Shown here: piece by piece, positions 1-54,994 of the stretch
How the letters are laid out: every line of letters begins with the position of its first letter
How positions within the stretch are numbered: the stretch's first letter is position 1
NCBI RefSeq assembly: GCF_964656455.1
Contig: NC_135712.1
Coordinates: 64,981,239-65,045,238 of the forward strand
DNA length: 64,000 nt
Origin: Halichoerus grypus
Lineage: Eukaryota > Chordata > Mammalia > Carnivora > Phocidae
Reading direction: 5' to 3'
The notes under the pieces: generated by a model
What the model was told of the DNA's origin: nothing
The model's database searches: none
Seen by the model: only the letters and a program-made list of their open reading frames with translations
Made by a program: the position numbers and the translations under genes

Positions 1-84
1 CAATCAGGGCTTCTATTAGGCATTAAGGACACAAGATACAGGACAGGTTTAAAAAAGGAATAAAGAGTTACCATCAGCATTACG

Positions 85-265
85 TGCTATACATTGTGCC
101 TTACATGTGTTATCTAATTTGCTTTTCAGAACAGTCTTATGAGAAAGAATTAGCATCTTCATTTTACATATGTGGAAACTAAGGCTCACAGAGGTTGAGT
201 TACTTGCCCGAAGTCACATGGTAAGTGAGGTAGTCAGAATTTGAACTCAGGTAATCTGACAGTAA
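85..265 (+). repeat. MIR element
   Basis: Matches the MIR core: GGAAACTAAGGCTCACAGAG, GTTGAGTTACTTGCCCGAAG and TTTGAACTCAGG, preceded by decayed upstream MIR sequence. Ancient mammalian tRNA-derived SINE. Confidence 0.75.
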
Positions 266-1212
266 AAGATTGGGGGAAAGCAATAATTAAATCACTTTAA
301 GGCCAAAGAGTGGTAGATATTTTCTCCTCTCCCTTAGTTCCCAGAAATAAATATCAAAAAACTATGGGTGAGATTTTTGGGTGGGAGATTAAAGGATTAC
401 AAAGGCCTAGATGAGCTATTAGCTGGACAGGGAGGAGTTTATTTTTTTTGAGGATCTCTATTTAAGGGTTTTGAGCTTTTAAGGGCATCTGAGCACCCTT
501 TTCCCCTATTTTCCCACTTTCATTTGGGCTGAGAGTTTTTGCTTTGTAGACTACGGGCTAGAAGGGCCATAGTGGGGCCCAAAGGAAATAAGTCAGTGTG
601 ATAGTTGATCAGAGTATGTTCTGACCTTAGAAAGAGGTAGCTCACTTCACAGGTTTCCTTTAGGGATTGCCAGCCTCACTCATCACAGTGGGAGGAAGGT
701 AGGGTATTGAGGGAAGAAAGTTACTGCTAAGAATAAAGGCTGCACATTGGAGTGGAGTGATCCTTATGCTCCATTTCTTAGGAAACTAAGGATGGTAGAT
801 GGAGTAAAGAACCTTCAGTGCTAAGTTTATTATTTATTTATAATTTTTATCTGAACTCTTTCTCAAAAAGATCTAAAAGGCAAAAGTGTTATATATCCAA
901 ACTTTTCTGTCAGATCAGATTGATATCAACTTTGACAAGTCATTTGACTGATATAATCCAAGTTTATCACTTGATTCTAGATCTAAACCAGGCTTCATTT
1001 CTTTCTTTCCTATTCTCTAAGAAGTCACCTAACACTATACCAGTCTTACTATTTTTCTCATTTATATACATTCTATTAATATATGCCACTTATCATGTAC
1101 TTTCTTGCATGACAATGTCATATATTAGTGTCACCATCTTATAACTGTGTTTTGTTTCACTTATGAATGTTTTGGTTCTTCAAATAGACTGTGACACTTT
1201 CAGATAGAATTC

Positions 1213-1256
1213 TGAGCTACATTAGTTCAGACACAGGTCTGAACTAATGTAACTCA
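1213..1256. repeat. Near-perfect inverted repeat (hairpin) in RABL3 intron 3
   Basis: Arms TACATTAGTTCAGAC (1218-1232) and GTCTGAACTAATGTA (1237-1251) are exact reverse complements around the 4-nt loop ACAG. After a single mismatch, four more pairs (TGAG/CTCA) extend the stem to 20 positions with 19 paired. No known element is recognised around it. Confidence 0.85.
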
Positions 1257-2182
1257 TCCCGTATTTTATATTATGTATCCAATGGCAAGTACCTTCTCTA
1301 CTTCATTTTGTAGTATCCACAACACCTTATGATATGGGAAGATACGATACTGAAAGGGGAATATAAGGAATGAAGAAGGTACTGAATAATTGCAATGTTT
1401 ACCTGATACTGAGTGTGATCTAAGCATAGTATAAATGAGGTGCAATTAAGAGCTAAGCATCTACCAGAAGGAAAAGGGTGAGGTACCACTCCTGGACATC
1501 AATCAGAGACAAGGTGAAATTATATTACACAGTAAAAAAAAAAGCATTTAAAAAATGAACTAAAAAACAGGCAGAAGACAAAAAAAACCTCTAGAGGCAA
1601 ATTACAGGTGTCAGTGGTTTAGTCCTTTGACACAGCACGCACCTATGAATTCCAATTCTGTCCTCGATTACACACCTCCATCTAGAAATCTGCTCTGAGT
1701 ATTTGACTATCTGTACCCCTAATAACACTCTTAGGCAGCTCTTTATAATTACATAGGATTCTCTCTAAGGGGCAGATAAAAGAATCCTGTATCTCTGTGA
1801 CATCTGGTTCAGACTATGGGACTCCTAATGGTTCTTTCTATTGGACGTACTCAACTGACTGGAGAAATGGCACTCCCAGCGGACAATGTTTTGAAAAGTT
1901 CCAGATTTTATGTCAAGTACCCAAAATAAAATTTTATTTATTTAGTTTATGACAAAAATATCAACAAAAACACTTAAACACAGAAAATATTTAATGATCT
2001 GAATAACATGGTTAGAATCTAGAAACACATAATTCAAATGTGATATGCAGGTTTAAATTAAGAGTTGTGAGTATATTAGATCTTTCCTAAAATAAGATGT
2101 ATCTAGCATCCCACAGCATTCTATATCAGATTATCTATACTCCTAGGCCATTAATATATGGTAGAAATAAAAAATGCTTTAC

Positions 2183-14802
<12,620 letters not shown>

Positions 14803-14883
14803 CTTGCTACAGCCTGGAGTTAACGCCTGTTCCGGGATGGTAGGCCAACCAGAGCTGGGTATGCGAGGGAGAACCTTCAATTT

Positions 14884-14940
14884 CATTGGCTAGTCGGGGT
14901 GTGACTGTATTGACTGAAGGCCTCACTGTGCTGATTGGCC
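14884..14940. promoter_or_regulatory. Pair of inverted CCAAT (NF-Y) boxes
   Basis: CATTGGC at 14884-14890 and TGATTGGCC at 14932-14940, about 48 bp apart and between the two divergent transcription units. This arrangement fits NF-Y binding at a bidirectional promoter. Based on motif only. Confidence 0.5.
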
Positions 14941-15029
14941 GGCATGGTTAAAAAGTGGTGGGTGGGTTCCAAAGCTGGTCGCAGGATTAAGGCGTTTTCT
15001 TTGTCGCACAAGTGGCGTGGCTCGTTTAA

Positions 15030-15258
15030 GCCGGTAGTTGAGGCGCTGAGGGAAGCTGTAGTGGGAGTGTTCGAGGATTCGTTTTGGTAAACCTTGTTCC
15101 CTGTTCCTTGTTCTCGATTCCCTGGTCCGGCGTCGCATTTCAGCGTTTCTCCCTCTTCTCCCTCCTTTCTCCTTAGCTACCCGCCTCCCCTTAGCTACTC
15201 TCTTGATTTGGTCCTCCAAAGAACCATTGACCCCGGAGCGGCCAGTGTACAACCTCGG
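15030..15258 (+). other. GTF2E1: GTF2E1 probable non-coding exon 1 (5' UTR)
   Basis: The 19 nt before the ATG in exon 2 begin right after a plausible acceptor, so at least one upstream non-coding exon is expected. The CpG-rich stretch after the divergent promoter offers donors CTCGG/GTAGGA (exon end 15258) and TTTTG/GTAAAC (exon end 15086). No ATG lies between 15030 and 15258, so no upstream ORF would form. The start position is a guess; the donor choice cannot be settled from sequence alone. Confidence 0.45.
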
Positions 15259-16984
15259 GTAGGATGGGCTTGGATGCGCCGAGTGTGGCCCCAGGACTCA
15301 CCTGGCACAGTCCGAGGGAATTTAGGGGCTCGGGGTCTGTCACTGGGGAGTAGAGAACATTACTGAACCGAGTTCTTGGAGGGCAGCTGGTCCACAGCTT
15401 TGGCGGTGATAATGCCGCTTTATGTATGAAGGTGTGGAAAGTACCATGAAACATGGTAACTGAAAAAACCACAGTTATTCGTATAGGATTCAAGTTCTCC
15501 CAGAAATGGAATAGTGGTATACTGAAATAATCTAACTGGACTCCCGCATCCACTCCTTTCTCTTTTATATCACATCCTGTAGTCAGCATAGTCTTTTAAA
15601 ATAGCGAATTTGAGCCTGTCACCTCCTGCCTAAAACCATTTGAAGTTTAAGGAGGTTTTCAGTAGCCTCTCTTTTTCTACTCTGGAAGCAGCAGTGGAGG
15701 AAGTGAACTGGGGGGCGGGGGGGGAGCTGGCAGGGTGGGCATATTGGGTGAACACGTGCTTAGGAGACTTACGGAAAGTTTTATGAAAGTGCTTGATTAG
15801 CTTGGCTAGATGCTGGAAAGTGGTGAACAAGAGATAAACATGAAGAAAGTACAGATCTATTCACTGCAAGGAAGAAAGGGAAAGAGCTCTGTGTGAAAGG
15901 GAAACATTTTAAGCTACTAAGGGGAATCTGGGAAGGTCTCTCTGAGAAATGTCATTTTATATGTGAAGGATGATTAGAAGGGAGTTTGAGCTTAGCTTTG
16001 TGGGCAGAAAGAACAGCATGTGGTGTTTCTTCCGGGCCTGGTGATGGAGAAAGCATGTGTGTCTCATGGAATTGAGAGAATGCCAGTGTGACTGGAGATG
16101 AGGCTGACAAGGATAAAGAGAGTGCAGAGAAAGCATTCATTTCAACTTTGTTTCTCCAACTCTGTGCCTGGTGTCTGGCTAAATTTTTGTATGATGAGAA
16201 AACATGGTTCAAAAACAAAACCACTTGCCTTTGGGGGTCTGGATGGGTAGGGAGGCTAGGAGGTGACTGATGGACACTGAGTCTAAAAAGAAGAAGCAAA
16301 AGTTGGTGCTATAAGGTCATACTTTCAAAAGTCTGCAGAGACCAGCTGGGCTCCTTCCCTGTTTAAAACTGTCAACTGCTCTCTTCGGCTTCAGGTTATT
16401 GTTTCTATGTGGGAATATGGTCTCACTTTTTTCCTTAGATATTTCCAATTTTCAAGCTTAAAGTTGAAATTTATGTGAAATTTCACAATTTTTCAATGTT
16501 GACAACTAATTCAGAAAATTTTCAAAATGTTCTTTGGGTTAAACAATGTGACAGAGGCTGCCAGTTTGAGACCTCTGACTTAAGTAATGTAACAAATCCA
16601 AAGACTGAATAGGAGATTCATTGTTAAGTGGGGAAGTAGAAGTGGTAGAGGAGAGAACAAAATGGTCAGGAAGGATGATTTTAGAATGTAGAGAGTTTGC
16701 ATAAGCTGGAACAGCATGCCTTCTTTCCTGAGCTCCACTTTCATTTGTTCAGCTACCTACAGGACATCTTCATGGAATATTCTCTGGTATTTCCTCAGAG
16801 ACCAGCATCTAAAAGTGAATGCCTCATTTCTTATAAACCTGTTCCTCTTTCAGGTGTTAACCCATTTTTCATAGTGGTAGTATTCTCTTCCTAGCCACAC
16901 TGGCTCAATGCAATTATTTAATAACATTAAATATGTCATTGTTTAATGGGTGTAGCGTTTCAGTTTTACAAGATGAAAAGACTT

Positions 16985-17120
16985 ACGAAGGTGGGTGGTG
17001 GTGGTGATTGTACAACATTATGATTGTATTTAATATCACTGAACTGTATACTTAAAAATGGTTAATTGATAAATTTTGTGTTATGTGTATTTTACCAATA
17101 AAAAATATTGTAAAAAAAGA
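16985..17120 (+). repeat. L1M 3' end
   Basis: Sense text GGTGGTGGTGATTGTACAAC, ATATCACTGAACTGTATACT, AAAAATGGTTAATTGATAAA and TTTTACCAATAAAAAATATT is the 3' end of an old L1M subfamily. Confidence 0.75.
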
Positions 17121-17399
17121 AAAACCCAAATAACTACTTAAAATTTTCCTACTCTGTTACTCCACTTCCAATATATTATCAGATTCTTTTAATTTTGTTT
17201 CTATAATAAATTGCATTCATCCTGCCCTCTCTTCCTTAGTTTAGGTTTGGTTACTATGGCTCCTAATACTTCTGCAGTACCTCATCTTCAATACTTCAGT
17301 TCATTCCTCTTAGAATTATTCTAAGAGTCACTTTTCTATATAGAGGGTCTTATTATCAATGCCAGTATTTAATGATACTCTTATGATTCCAGCCCTGAA

Positions 17400-17560
17400 A
17401 ACAGAACACTTTATATGAATTATCTCATTTAATCCATACTTCAAATCTATGAGGAAGGTGCTGTCAGTTACTTCTATATGTGAGGAAACTGAGAATTTTG
17501 TAGGGTCACAGGCTAGGAAATGGTGGAACTGGGATTCAAAACCCAAAAGTATTGCCCTGC
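17400..17560 (+). repeat. MIR element
   Basis: TTATCTCATTTAATCCATAC, GAGGAAACTGAGAATTTT, GGGTCACAGGCTAGGAAATG and CTGGGATTCAAAACCCAAA match the MIR body. Confidence 0.8.
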
Positions 17561-17690
17561 AGAGTCCCTCATAACACTCCCTTACTCAAATCTTTAGTGC
17601 CCCCTCAGGTGTTTCAGGCAAAGGAAACAGGCAAAATGATAATGTGCATTGGCAGGACATGTGATAGCCACCCACCAAATTTGTCTGGAA

Positions 17691-17870
17691 CAGTGGTCAG
17701 AGACTTCTGTGTACTGGAGTCACTTAAAGAGCTTTTAAAATAACATGATGCCTTGTCTGGCTCTCCCAGACCAGCTGAAACAGAATCTCTGGCAATGGGG
17801 CCCAGGATGGGTATTTTTAAATGCTCCCCAGATGATTCTGCTTTACAGCCAGGGTTGAGAACCACTGGTC
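17691..17870 (+). repeat. MER5A-like hAT DNA transposon
   Basis: Bounded by CAGTGGTC and its inverted counterpart AACCACTGGTC. Internal text such as GAGTCACTTAAAGAGCTTTT, GAAACAGAATCTCTGG and GCTCCCCAGATGATTCTG matches MER5A. About 180 bp, nearly full length. Confidence 0.85.
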
Positions 17871-18629
17871 TAGAAAATGGAGTGTATGGGGTGGGAGGTC
17901 AGGGAGGGCAATATAACTGTAGAAAATAATACTGAAAAAGTAATTTATTTTGACATTTGTCTGCCATTTTTAGTCTTTTGGATGTTTCAGAGGTTATATG
18001 TTGTGTTCTGCCAACTGTGGAGCATGTAAAACAAAGCAAACAAAAAACTGGGATCAAGTACAATGTATAGACCAAATTGGAAAGGAGAACAAAATGTAGC
18101 CAGTAGTATGCTATGATACTACTCTGGTGTTGAACCCAGGTACTTGCTCAGCATCCTTAAGCATTGGGATGACAGGAAGGTTCTAGGACTACAGGTTTGG
18201 ATCTAGGTGCTGCTTTATCTCTTGTATATAGTCTTGCGTGATTATTTACAATCTGAAATACTACAATTGACTTTCCTTTTCCTTTATTACACACAGGGCA
18301 TTGTATTTCTCCCCAAAAATATGTGCTTAGATTGATTGTTTAGGAATACCTTGATAGTATAGTACTGTGGATATAAAAATATTCTAAAAAAGGTATTAAA
18401 TCTGATTGCATTGATAACCACTGATTATAAATAAAAAGTTCAATAGAAACTAATAGTAATAACAGAATATGATTCTCTATTGAAATAGTTCAGTGGGATG
18501 TCTCTGTTAAGAATTTCCCTATAGTATAGGGAAATTTCACTAGTCGTAGCCTGTGTAGGTAGCCTGGCCATTTTTAGTATGGGACATATGAAATCAATAT
18601 GGAAGCTATCCTTATCAACAAGTACTTCC

Positions 18630-18810
18630 TAATAAGCATATTGCTTAACATTCTTATTTATTCACCTCAACAACCTCATTTAGGTAATTGATATTATCCT
18701 TATTTCTCAGAGTAAAATGTGAAGTTGTTTAAGGGATTTGCTCAGGATCACACAGCTACTAAAAAAAGCAGGCTAACTGAATTCCAAAGCGCAGGCTTTT
18801 TAACAGCCAC
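18630..18810 (+). repeat. MIR element
   Basis: CTCAACAACCTCATTTAGGT, ATTATCCTTATTTCTCAGAG, CTCAGGATCACACAGCTACT and GGCTAACTGAATTCC align with MIR. Confidence 0.75.
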
Positions 18811-19629
18811 GTCAGAGTCTAGCCCATGCCAGTTTGGGCTTGTGGAAGACGGTCTTCTGGGTCATGACATGAGAATTGGGTACAGTTAGCCTGTGCTTTG
18901 TCCTGCAAGAAGGGATCCAGTATTTAAGGATATCTTGGGCTTTTTTTTTTTTTTTTTTTAATTTAAGGACTATTAATTGGTCATCAGATTTAACTTTGCA
19001 AGGTTGGTAAAGCTATCTGGATCTAAGTGTTAATTTCTTTCAGATTTATAACAGTAATTTTGCCAAACGCCCATCCGGGGATTACTTATGTGTTTATCGG
19101 CTTTTTGTGATTTTATTGTGAGAGCATGACTAAGTAAAACGTCCTAGAATAGATTTTGGTAGAAAAATTTTACCCAAGAAAAGAAATAAAGACACTTTAA
19201 GGATATGCTAACTGCTAGGTTTCTCAGGGGTTTTCCAGCATTCTCAAAGATCTATAGCATTAACAGTGGTGAGGCGTCATTTATCTTTTTTGTTTCTCTT
19301 TCCAAAATAAAGTGGGCTTGATATAATATATCATTGCTGTAAGTAGTAAGTTACTTTTTAGAATCAAGCACTGTAGATCATGAAAATTAACATTTAAGAA
19401 ATATGTCAAGCTTTTTAAGTGTAATCTTTGTACTCTAGAGGAAAATCTTATTCTCTGTTTAAATGCTTAGGCATTATGAGTCTTTTAAAACAATGGCTTG
19501 AGTACCTTTGTGGCACTTCAAGGGTGGTAGCTGCCAGTTACCTAATGGGTTGATTATTCTAGATTTAAAATTATTACTGTGTCCTTATGCCTAGCTAATC
19601 TCTTTTTTCTGAATTTGGTTTATTTAAAG

Positions 19630-49354
<29,725 letters not shown>

Positions 49355-50432
49355 GCTTTCCCTACCTTTTCTTCCTTTCTCTAATGCTCATTTCAAAAAG
49401 AAATTCCCTACCCTTGACGAAAAGTGCTTAAGTGGCATTCTGCCCTTCTCGAAGTAAAGCAGCTAAACAATAATGGGAGAGAAAGTTTGATTTTTATGCC
49501 AGAAGCTTCCCCACAGGTAGGTTGGCTATATAAGCATTTCCTTCCCTGCTATTTTTACAGTATATCTTACTGTATTTCATATTTGCCTAATCTTTTTCCT
49601 TTATAAGACCCATTTTTCTCCCTTCTGAAATGAGTGCAGGAGATCTGTGAGATAAATTCTTCCTGTCTGCCTGTAGAAGCCCACTATGATAGGTTACACT
49701 AATTCACTGATCACATCCTTTTAAAAATCTGTTCTGACCAAGCGTTCCAAACAACTCCCAATATTGCTGCCAAGCGGCTTGGCAACGGGCAAATCACTGA
49801 TGAGAGATAAAATAAGTCTTAAAACTGCATATTGCCACATAGTTGAGGATTGTAGTCAATATGTAAGGGGAGGGGAGGGATGGATATGCCTAAATCTCAT
49901 GATTAATATCTAAACCAAAATTTGTGTCTTTCGAACTGACTTGACTGATAGAGTCTGTTGTTTTGCTTAATGCCTTTTGGTTTGGATGTTGGATGATAGA
50001 AAACAAAATACACTTGGTAAACCCTTATGAGGAAATTAGGAAAAAACATGGATATAGGATGAGGAGTTGCTCTACAGGGTTGAATTGTGGAGAGCATTGG
50101 GAACAGTGCCTTTTAGAATTGCCTGAGTTTTTGCTGATTTGGAAATCCTTTATGGAAAGCTAAGACTGGTCCCTTTCCTTTTCCTGTCTTTTACAGTGCC
50201 ATAAATTGTTTAATGAGACCATTCCAGCAGAAATCAGCATATAACAATTGATTACTTCTCTCTTTTCTCTCAACATCATTGAAGTCCTTCTTTGTCTCTC
50301 TTTTGATTCTTGTCGGACATGGTGTTTTAGAGTGCATCCAGTACATTATTGAACATTGTAACCTCAAGGAACATAGTTTATTTTTGGTTCTGATATGTAG
50401 CATGGTATTATTCCCTAAAGCAGAACTTTAAA

Positions 50433-50438
50433 AATAAA
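50433..50438 (+). terminator. poly(A) signal AATAAA, proximal, GTF2E1
   Basis: Canonical hexamer about 1.08 kb after the stop codon, followed within 40 nt by a T-rich stretch (GTATTTTTTGTAATATTTTT). Confidence 0.6.
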
Positions 50439-50615
50439 GAACTTTCATGCAAGGGTCTATAGCAATTGTATTTTTTGTAATATTTTTCCTTGCATTGTAA
50501 TTTTTAAGTATTTATCATTTTATAGTACATGCGTGAAGATAGATTTTAGAGTATCTGAGCCTTGTATGAAGTGATGTTTCATTTATCTGGGTTGTATTAA
50601 TGACTGAATATTGAC

Positions 50616-50621
50616 AATAAA
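50616..50621 (+). terminator. poly(A) signal AATAAA, distal, GTF2E1
   Basis: Canonical hexamer in TTGACAATAAATC, about 1.26 kb after the stop, in a repeat-free stretch just before plain intergenic sequence. Likely the main or distal 3' end. Confidence 0.6.
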
Positions 50622-50939
50622 TCTATTTTATACTGACTGAAATTTGTTAATTTCTAGCCCTGTAACATCTTGGAGCATAATTAAAATGAATACTTTTCCC
50701 ATTAAAGCAATGTTTCAGACTTCTTTCTCTTAATAGTCATATTTCAAATAACAGGTGCAGTTGTTATGTGGTCTAAATTTTTTCTGGCAATAAGCTGCCT
50801 TAAGAATGACTTTTGTGTATGTATCTTGTACGTATGGGCCTATTCAACTTCTTTAAACATTGTTTTTAAACTTTCATAGTTCTAGAAAGAAGTTCATTTA
50901 AATAAAATATGAATCAGGTGTTTTAAAACATAGTTTTAG

Positions 50940-51141
50940 GGGCAACCTGGATGGCTAGGTTGGTTAAGCTTCTGACTCTTGATTTCAGCTTGGGTCATGA
51001 TCTCAGGATCATGGCACCAAGCCCTGTGTTGGGCTTTGCAAGCGGGGAGTCTGCTCAGGATTCCCTCTCTCCCTCTGCCCCTCCCCCGTGCTTGCTCGCT
51101 CACTCTCTCTCAAATAAATAACAAATCTTTAAAAAAATAAT
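50940..51141 (+). mobile_element. Older Can-SINE
   Basis: Diverged head GGCAACCTGGATGGCTAGGT, body TTGGGTCATGATCTCAGGAT, AAATAAATAACAAATC tail. Diverged target duplication AAAACATAGTTTTAG (50925-50939) and AAAATGTAGTTGTAG (51142-51156). Confidence 0.9.
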
Positions 51142-51289
51142 AAAATGTAGTTGTAGGTGAACTGTCAGCTCTTTATATCAGTGAATAAATGTTTCTTGGT
51201 ATTTTTTCTTGAGTCTAACAACTTGCATGTTCTGCTTCCTAGAGCAACTGTTCTAGTTTTTCTTTTTCTGTTATCTACCAGCTTCTTAG

Positions 51290-51600
51290 AGTATCACATA
51301 AACTAGTTGCATATTTCTTTCCTCTCCATTTTGCGGTTTGTGTCTTGCCCTATTACTACACTGAAATGGCTTTCTCCAGTCGTAATTGTCCAACATAACA
51401 AACCTTTATTCCTCAGTCTTTTTGGCTGCTTTTCAGTCTTTGATGCTATCCATCCTTTCTCCTTAAAACATTTTCATTTGGTAACCTAGCCATTATGCTG
51501 TCTTGGTTCTCCTTACTTCATTGGCTATTCCTTCTCAGTCTTCAGACTTTATTTCTTCCTCTGCTGTATGTATGAACATACCTCAAGGCCTAGTTCATCT
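51290..51600 (+). repeat. L2-like LINE relic
   Basis: C/T-rich sense text such as CATTATGCTGTCTTGGTTCT, TACTTCATTGGCTATTCCTT and CATACCTCAAGGCCTAGTTC resembles the L2 RT region. Strongly decayed. Confidence 0.45.
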
Positions 51601-51879
51601 GTGTGTATGTGTATGTGTATGGAATTTGTGTTACAGAAGAATGTCATGAGTGAAGACACAAATATGAAAGTATTTATTGCATTCAAACACTGTTGCAATA
51701 AATAAATAAATGAATATAGATACACTAAATATGCATTGATCAGGAATTGAACTATGTTCCCATGAAGTCCTGTAGCTGTTAAAAAGAATGTATTGATGGG
51801 AAAAGATATCCATTATGTGTTAAGTATAGAAGGATTCTGTTTTTCTACATGTGTATGTGTAAAGAAGAAAGTTTCTAAT

Positions 51880-51960
51880 AGTACTTAGTATGTGTCTTTA
51901 CATATGTTGACTCATTTAATCCTGTATAACAAATCTGTGAGGTAGATATTTGTATTTAAA
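51880..51960 (+). repeat. MIR fragment
   Basis: ACATATGTTGACTCATTTAA and TCCTGTATAACAAATCTGTG match the 5' half of MIR. Confidence 0.6.
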
Positions 51961-53464
51961 GATATATATAATTAGGGATGTCAATTACAGTGGTCCTAAT
52001 GTGTTATAGTGGGAAAGATACCCCCTTTTTGGAAAAAGGATCAAATAGATATTTAAAGAAGTTCATGTAGAAAATGTGCAGTAGAATTAAAGAAATAGGG
52101 TAACAAAAGCAAACTTTTTATATTAATACTAGGACTTTTAGGTGTGACTTACTTTTTAAAAATCCTGGCTTCATCATTTCCTTAGAGAAATATCTCTGAT
52201 TTTGTGCTCAAAATTAATAGGAAAATATAAATCAGTATGTAAAATTTTGGACTTATCCCCATATTTCAACAACATACCTAAGGACTCAATAGAATTTGAC
52301 ATTACTTCATCAGACAGATTTATGTCTATTGAATGGCACAATAATCTGGTGAGAAAAGCCAGTCAGTGACACAAATGACTGAAAATGGGAACCCTGTCAG
52401 TTATCAGCCTCTGAAGCTCTAGTAAGGGCAAGCTCACACACGAGGTTCATCAATAGATGTAGTCACAGTGTCTGTTGATCTCAGGACGGCTGGAATTGTT
52501 AATACCTACAGCCTATAATAAGGGATGGCCAGGAACTCGTCTCTGAGTGAAGTTGGCTATATTATTATAACTCAAGTATCAGTTGCCAAGGTGTCCCAAC
52601 CTTTCACTCTCCTGTAAGATTTAAATAGAACACTTTTAATATCACAGGATACTTCTTCCAATTTCATTTCTCTTTTCTTTGGTGGGGAGAGTTGTGGAAA
52701 GGGGTCCTCCTGCTCTGCCTTCTTGCTTCCCTGGCTTCTCCGCCTCTCCTCCACACCACCTATTCCAACTCCCATGGTGCCATTAGCACAAGTCCATGTA
52801 GCAGATATTCACTGAAGTTTTTACAGTAGTGGGCAGGAGGTAGGCAGTGAGGGGATGTCCTGTCTCAGCATTGCAGAGTCAAGGAATATAGGAGTAGGTC
52901 ATATATATCCTTGTTCTTAAAGAGTGTCCACCATCCTCACATGTTTCATCCCAAGTAGAGTTCTGCCTTCAAATCTTGCTAAATTTCAGGTTTCTGTTTC
53001 CTTCTCTTCACCCTTTTTTTCCCCCAAAGACCTTGGAAAGTTATAAATATATTAGAGAAAATAACATTATTTTATTTCTTTTTTCAAGTTGTACCTTGAA
53101 AGCTCTTATATCCAAAGTGGCCTATCCAAGATGTTTCCCTAACCAAGGAGCCATTTTTCCACTCTTAAGAGTCAGCATGAGAGGTTTACTGGCTTTAAAA
53201 GGAACTTTTTTCTCTTCCCACTCCACTAAATAATATTCATTATACTTTGCCAAAAGTAAGGTGATGAATAAACAGTCTAGGCCTTTAGGTGATCCATAAC
53301 CTTATATTCGGTGGAAAACTGCTTTCATTCTCTCTGCCCTTGAAGTGGAAGACTTTTTCTCATTTAGTTGCCCCCTTTTTCCCAAAATAATACTTAGGGA
53401 GTATTTCCACTACTTAAGGAGTATTAAGTTTAGATTATTTAAAAAAAATTATCCAATTTGGCAT

Positions 53465-53630
53465 GCCTGGAGCTCAGAAGACTAGGTTCTGGTCCCAGCT
53501 CAATTTAAATAGACACTTGCTGGGTGACACTGATGCAGTCTTTCTGGGCCAGTTTCTCAAAGCTGTCAATAAGGAGAGGATTATGCTAGAATCACAGTGA
53601 TTCCTTTCTGCTCTGATACCTTATGGAGGT
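53465..53630 (-). repeat. MIR fragment
   Basis: Reverse MIR pattern: GGTTCTGGTCCCAGCTC, CTTGCTGGGTGACACTGATG, GGCCAGTTTCTCAAAGCTGT and CTTTCTGCTCTGATACC. Confidence 0.6.
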
Positions 53631-54080
53631 AAATGCGGCCTAATAACAACACAATCTGAGGAGTTTTCTGATGTACAATAGCAATTCAAATTAGGTGAAG
53701 GATATTTCAATTGAGGAGTAGGTGGTAGGTTTAGGATTTAAAAAGTAGCAAACTTCATCCTAAACATTTGCTAATTAGGTTTCTCTTTTCCTATCTTGCC
53801 AAAGTACTTCATTTCTAATAATTTGAATGACCGAGGAAGAAATAATTGAATATTTCATAACTTTTTGGTATTGTTTTGAGAGAATTGGACACTGAATGGG
53901 AACAAGATTGGGAAGAGCAGTTCATTTTCTTTTCTACCAGTTGGCTCTATGGCTGGATTTCCAGCCAGGACAACAATAGAAAGACTTAAATATATATTTT
54001 CTTGTTCTCTTTATTCCTAAGTTTAAAAAAGTAATTAAGAAGTGGAAATCAAAAAACAAATATGAAAATCTTTAGAATTT

Positions 54081-54298
54081 TGGGCGCCTGGGTGGCTCAG
54101 TTGGTTAAGCGACTGCCTTCGGCTCAGGTCATGATCCTGGAGTCCCTGGATCGAGTCCCACATCGGGCTCCCTGCTCGGCAGGGAGCCTGCTTCTCCCTC
54201 TGACCCTCCCCCCTCTCATGTGCTCTCTCTCTCTCTCTCATTCTCTCTGTCTCAAATAAATAAATAAAATCTTTAAAAAAAAAAAAAAAAAAAAAAAA
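54081..54298 (+). mobile_element. Can-SINE (GATCCTGGAGTCCCTGGATC type)
   Basis: Full head, body and a 24-nt poly(A) tail. Exact 17-bp target duplication GAAAATCTTTAGAATTT at 54064-54080 and 54299-54315. The long pure A tail suggests a young copy. Confidence 0.96.
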
Positions 54299-54994
54299 GA
54301 AAATCTTTAGAATTTAGAAACTGGTCTAATTCCACCTTCTATTCGTTTAGCATTTTGTTTCCACCAAAGCTATTTCACATGTGTTATCTCTAGCAGATCT
54401 CTAGCTGGGCTGCGATCAGTTTGTTTTTCTTTAAATCCCTAAAAATCTCTTGGGGAAATGAGAAAGATTTTCAGAAAGGAGTTGGTGTTATGGTAAATTT
54501 ACTGTCTGTTCTGTTGGCCTTTTATATTATGAAAGAAGCAAACTGAACAAGATAAGTACAGATACTCTTAAACCATGTAAAGGCAAATGGGTTGAGAAAA
54601 GAGTCATGAAATTTTGTTTCTTCCTTTGAAGAACTAAAGGAATGAACTGATTCTGCTGTGCCCTCAAGGAAAGATGAGTACCTTAACTTATCTTTATAAA
54701 GAGCTTCGCATCCTTCTGAGTACTAGAGGATCCCTTTCTTCTTCCAGTTGCAAAGCAGATAGGCCTAGTACACGACCCAGTTTCAACAATCAACCCACAT
54801 TTCCCATCACACAAAAGTACACTATTGCCCATCTAATGTAAATAAGTCTGAGAAACTAGTCTGAAGAGAAGGCTGGTGCCAGGTCCCAAAGTGCCTGGAA
54901 TCATGTTAAGGCACACAGGATGGTTGTACAGTTTTTTGCTATTATATAAATGTATTAATTATTTAAAAATTCATCCAATAATAAATATATATAG

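Larger units (their letters stand above)
1..2182 (-). other. RABL3 intron 3 (part)
   Basis: Holds a MIR at about 85-265 and a striking hairpin at 1213-1256. The rest, including 300-1200 and 1260-2180, is AT-rich sequence in which I see no gene or recognisable repeat. The predicted 108-codon ORF at 818-1144 has no family resemblance. Confidence 0.7.
15259..19629 (+). other. GTF2E1 intron 1
   Basis: About 4.4 kb, assuming the 15258 donor. Contains an L1M 3' end, a MIR, a MER5-type element, a second MIR and a poly(T) run at 18942-18959. From 15310 to 16980 no gene or clear repeat is recognised, apart from a G-run at 15711-15724. Confidence 0.65.
49355..50640 (+). other. GTF2E1: GTF2E1 3' UTR with two poly(A) signals
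   Basis: After the TGA there is no further ORF of note and no interspersed repeat until the SINE at 50940. AATAAA occurs at 50433-50438 and 50616-50621, each followed by T/GT-rich sequence, so two alternative 3' ends about 180 nt apart are likely. A third AATAAA at 50901-50906 is just before the SINE and less likely to be used. The end coordinate is approximate. Confidence 0.7.

Noticed and set aside
15040..15366. ORFs on both strands in the CpG island downstream of the shared promoter
   Set aside because: High GC content lengthens chance frames; no match to any family. This stretch is better explained as the GTF2E1 non-coding first exon and intron start.
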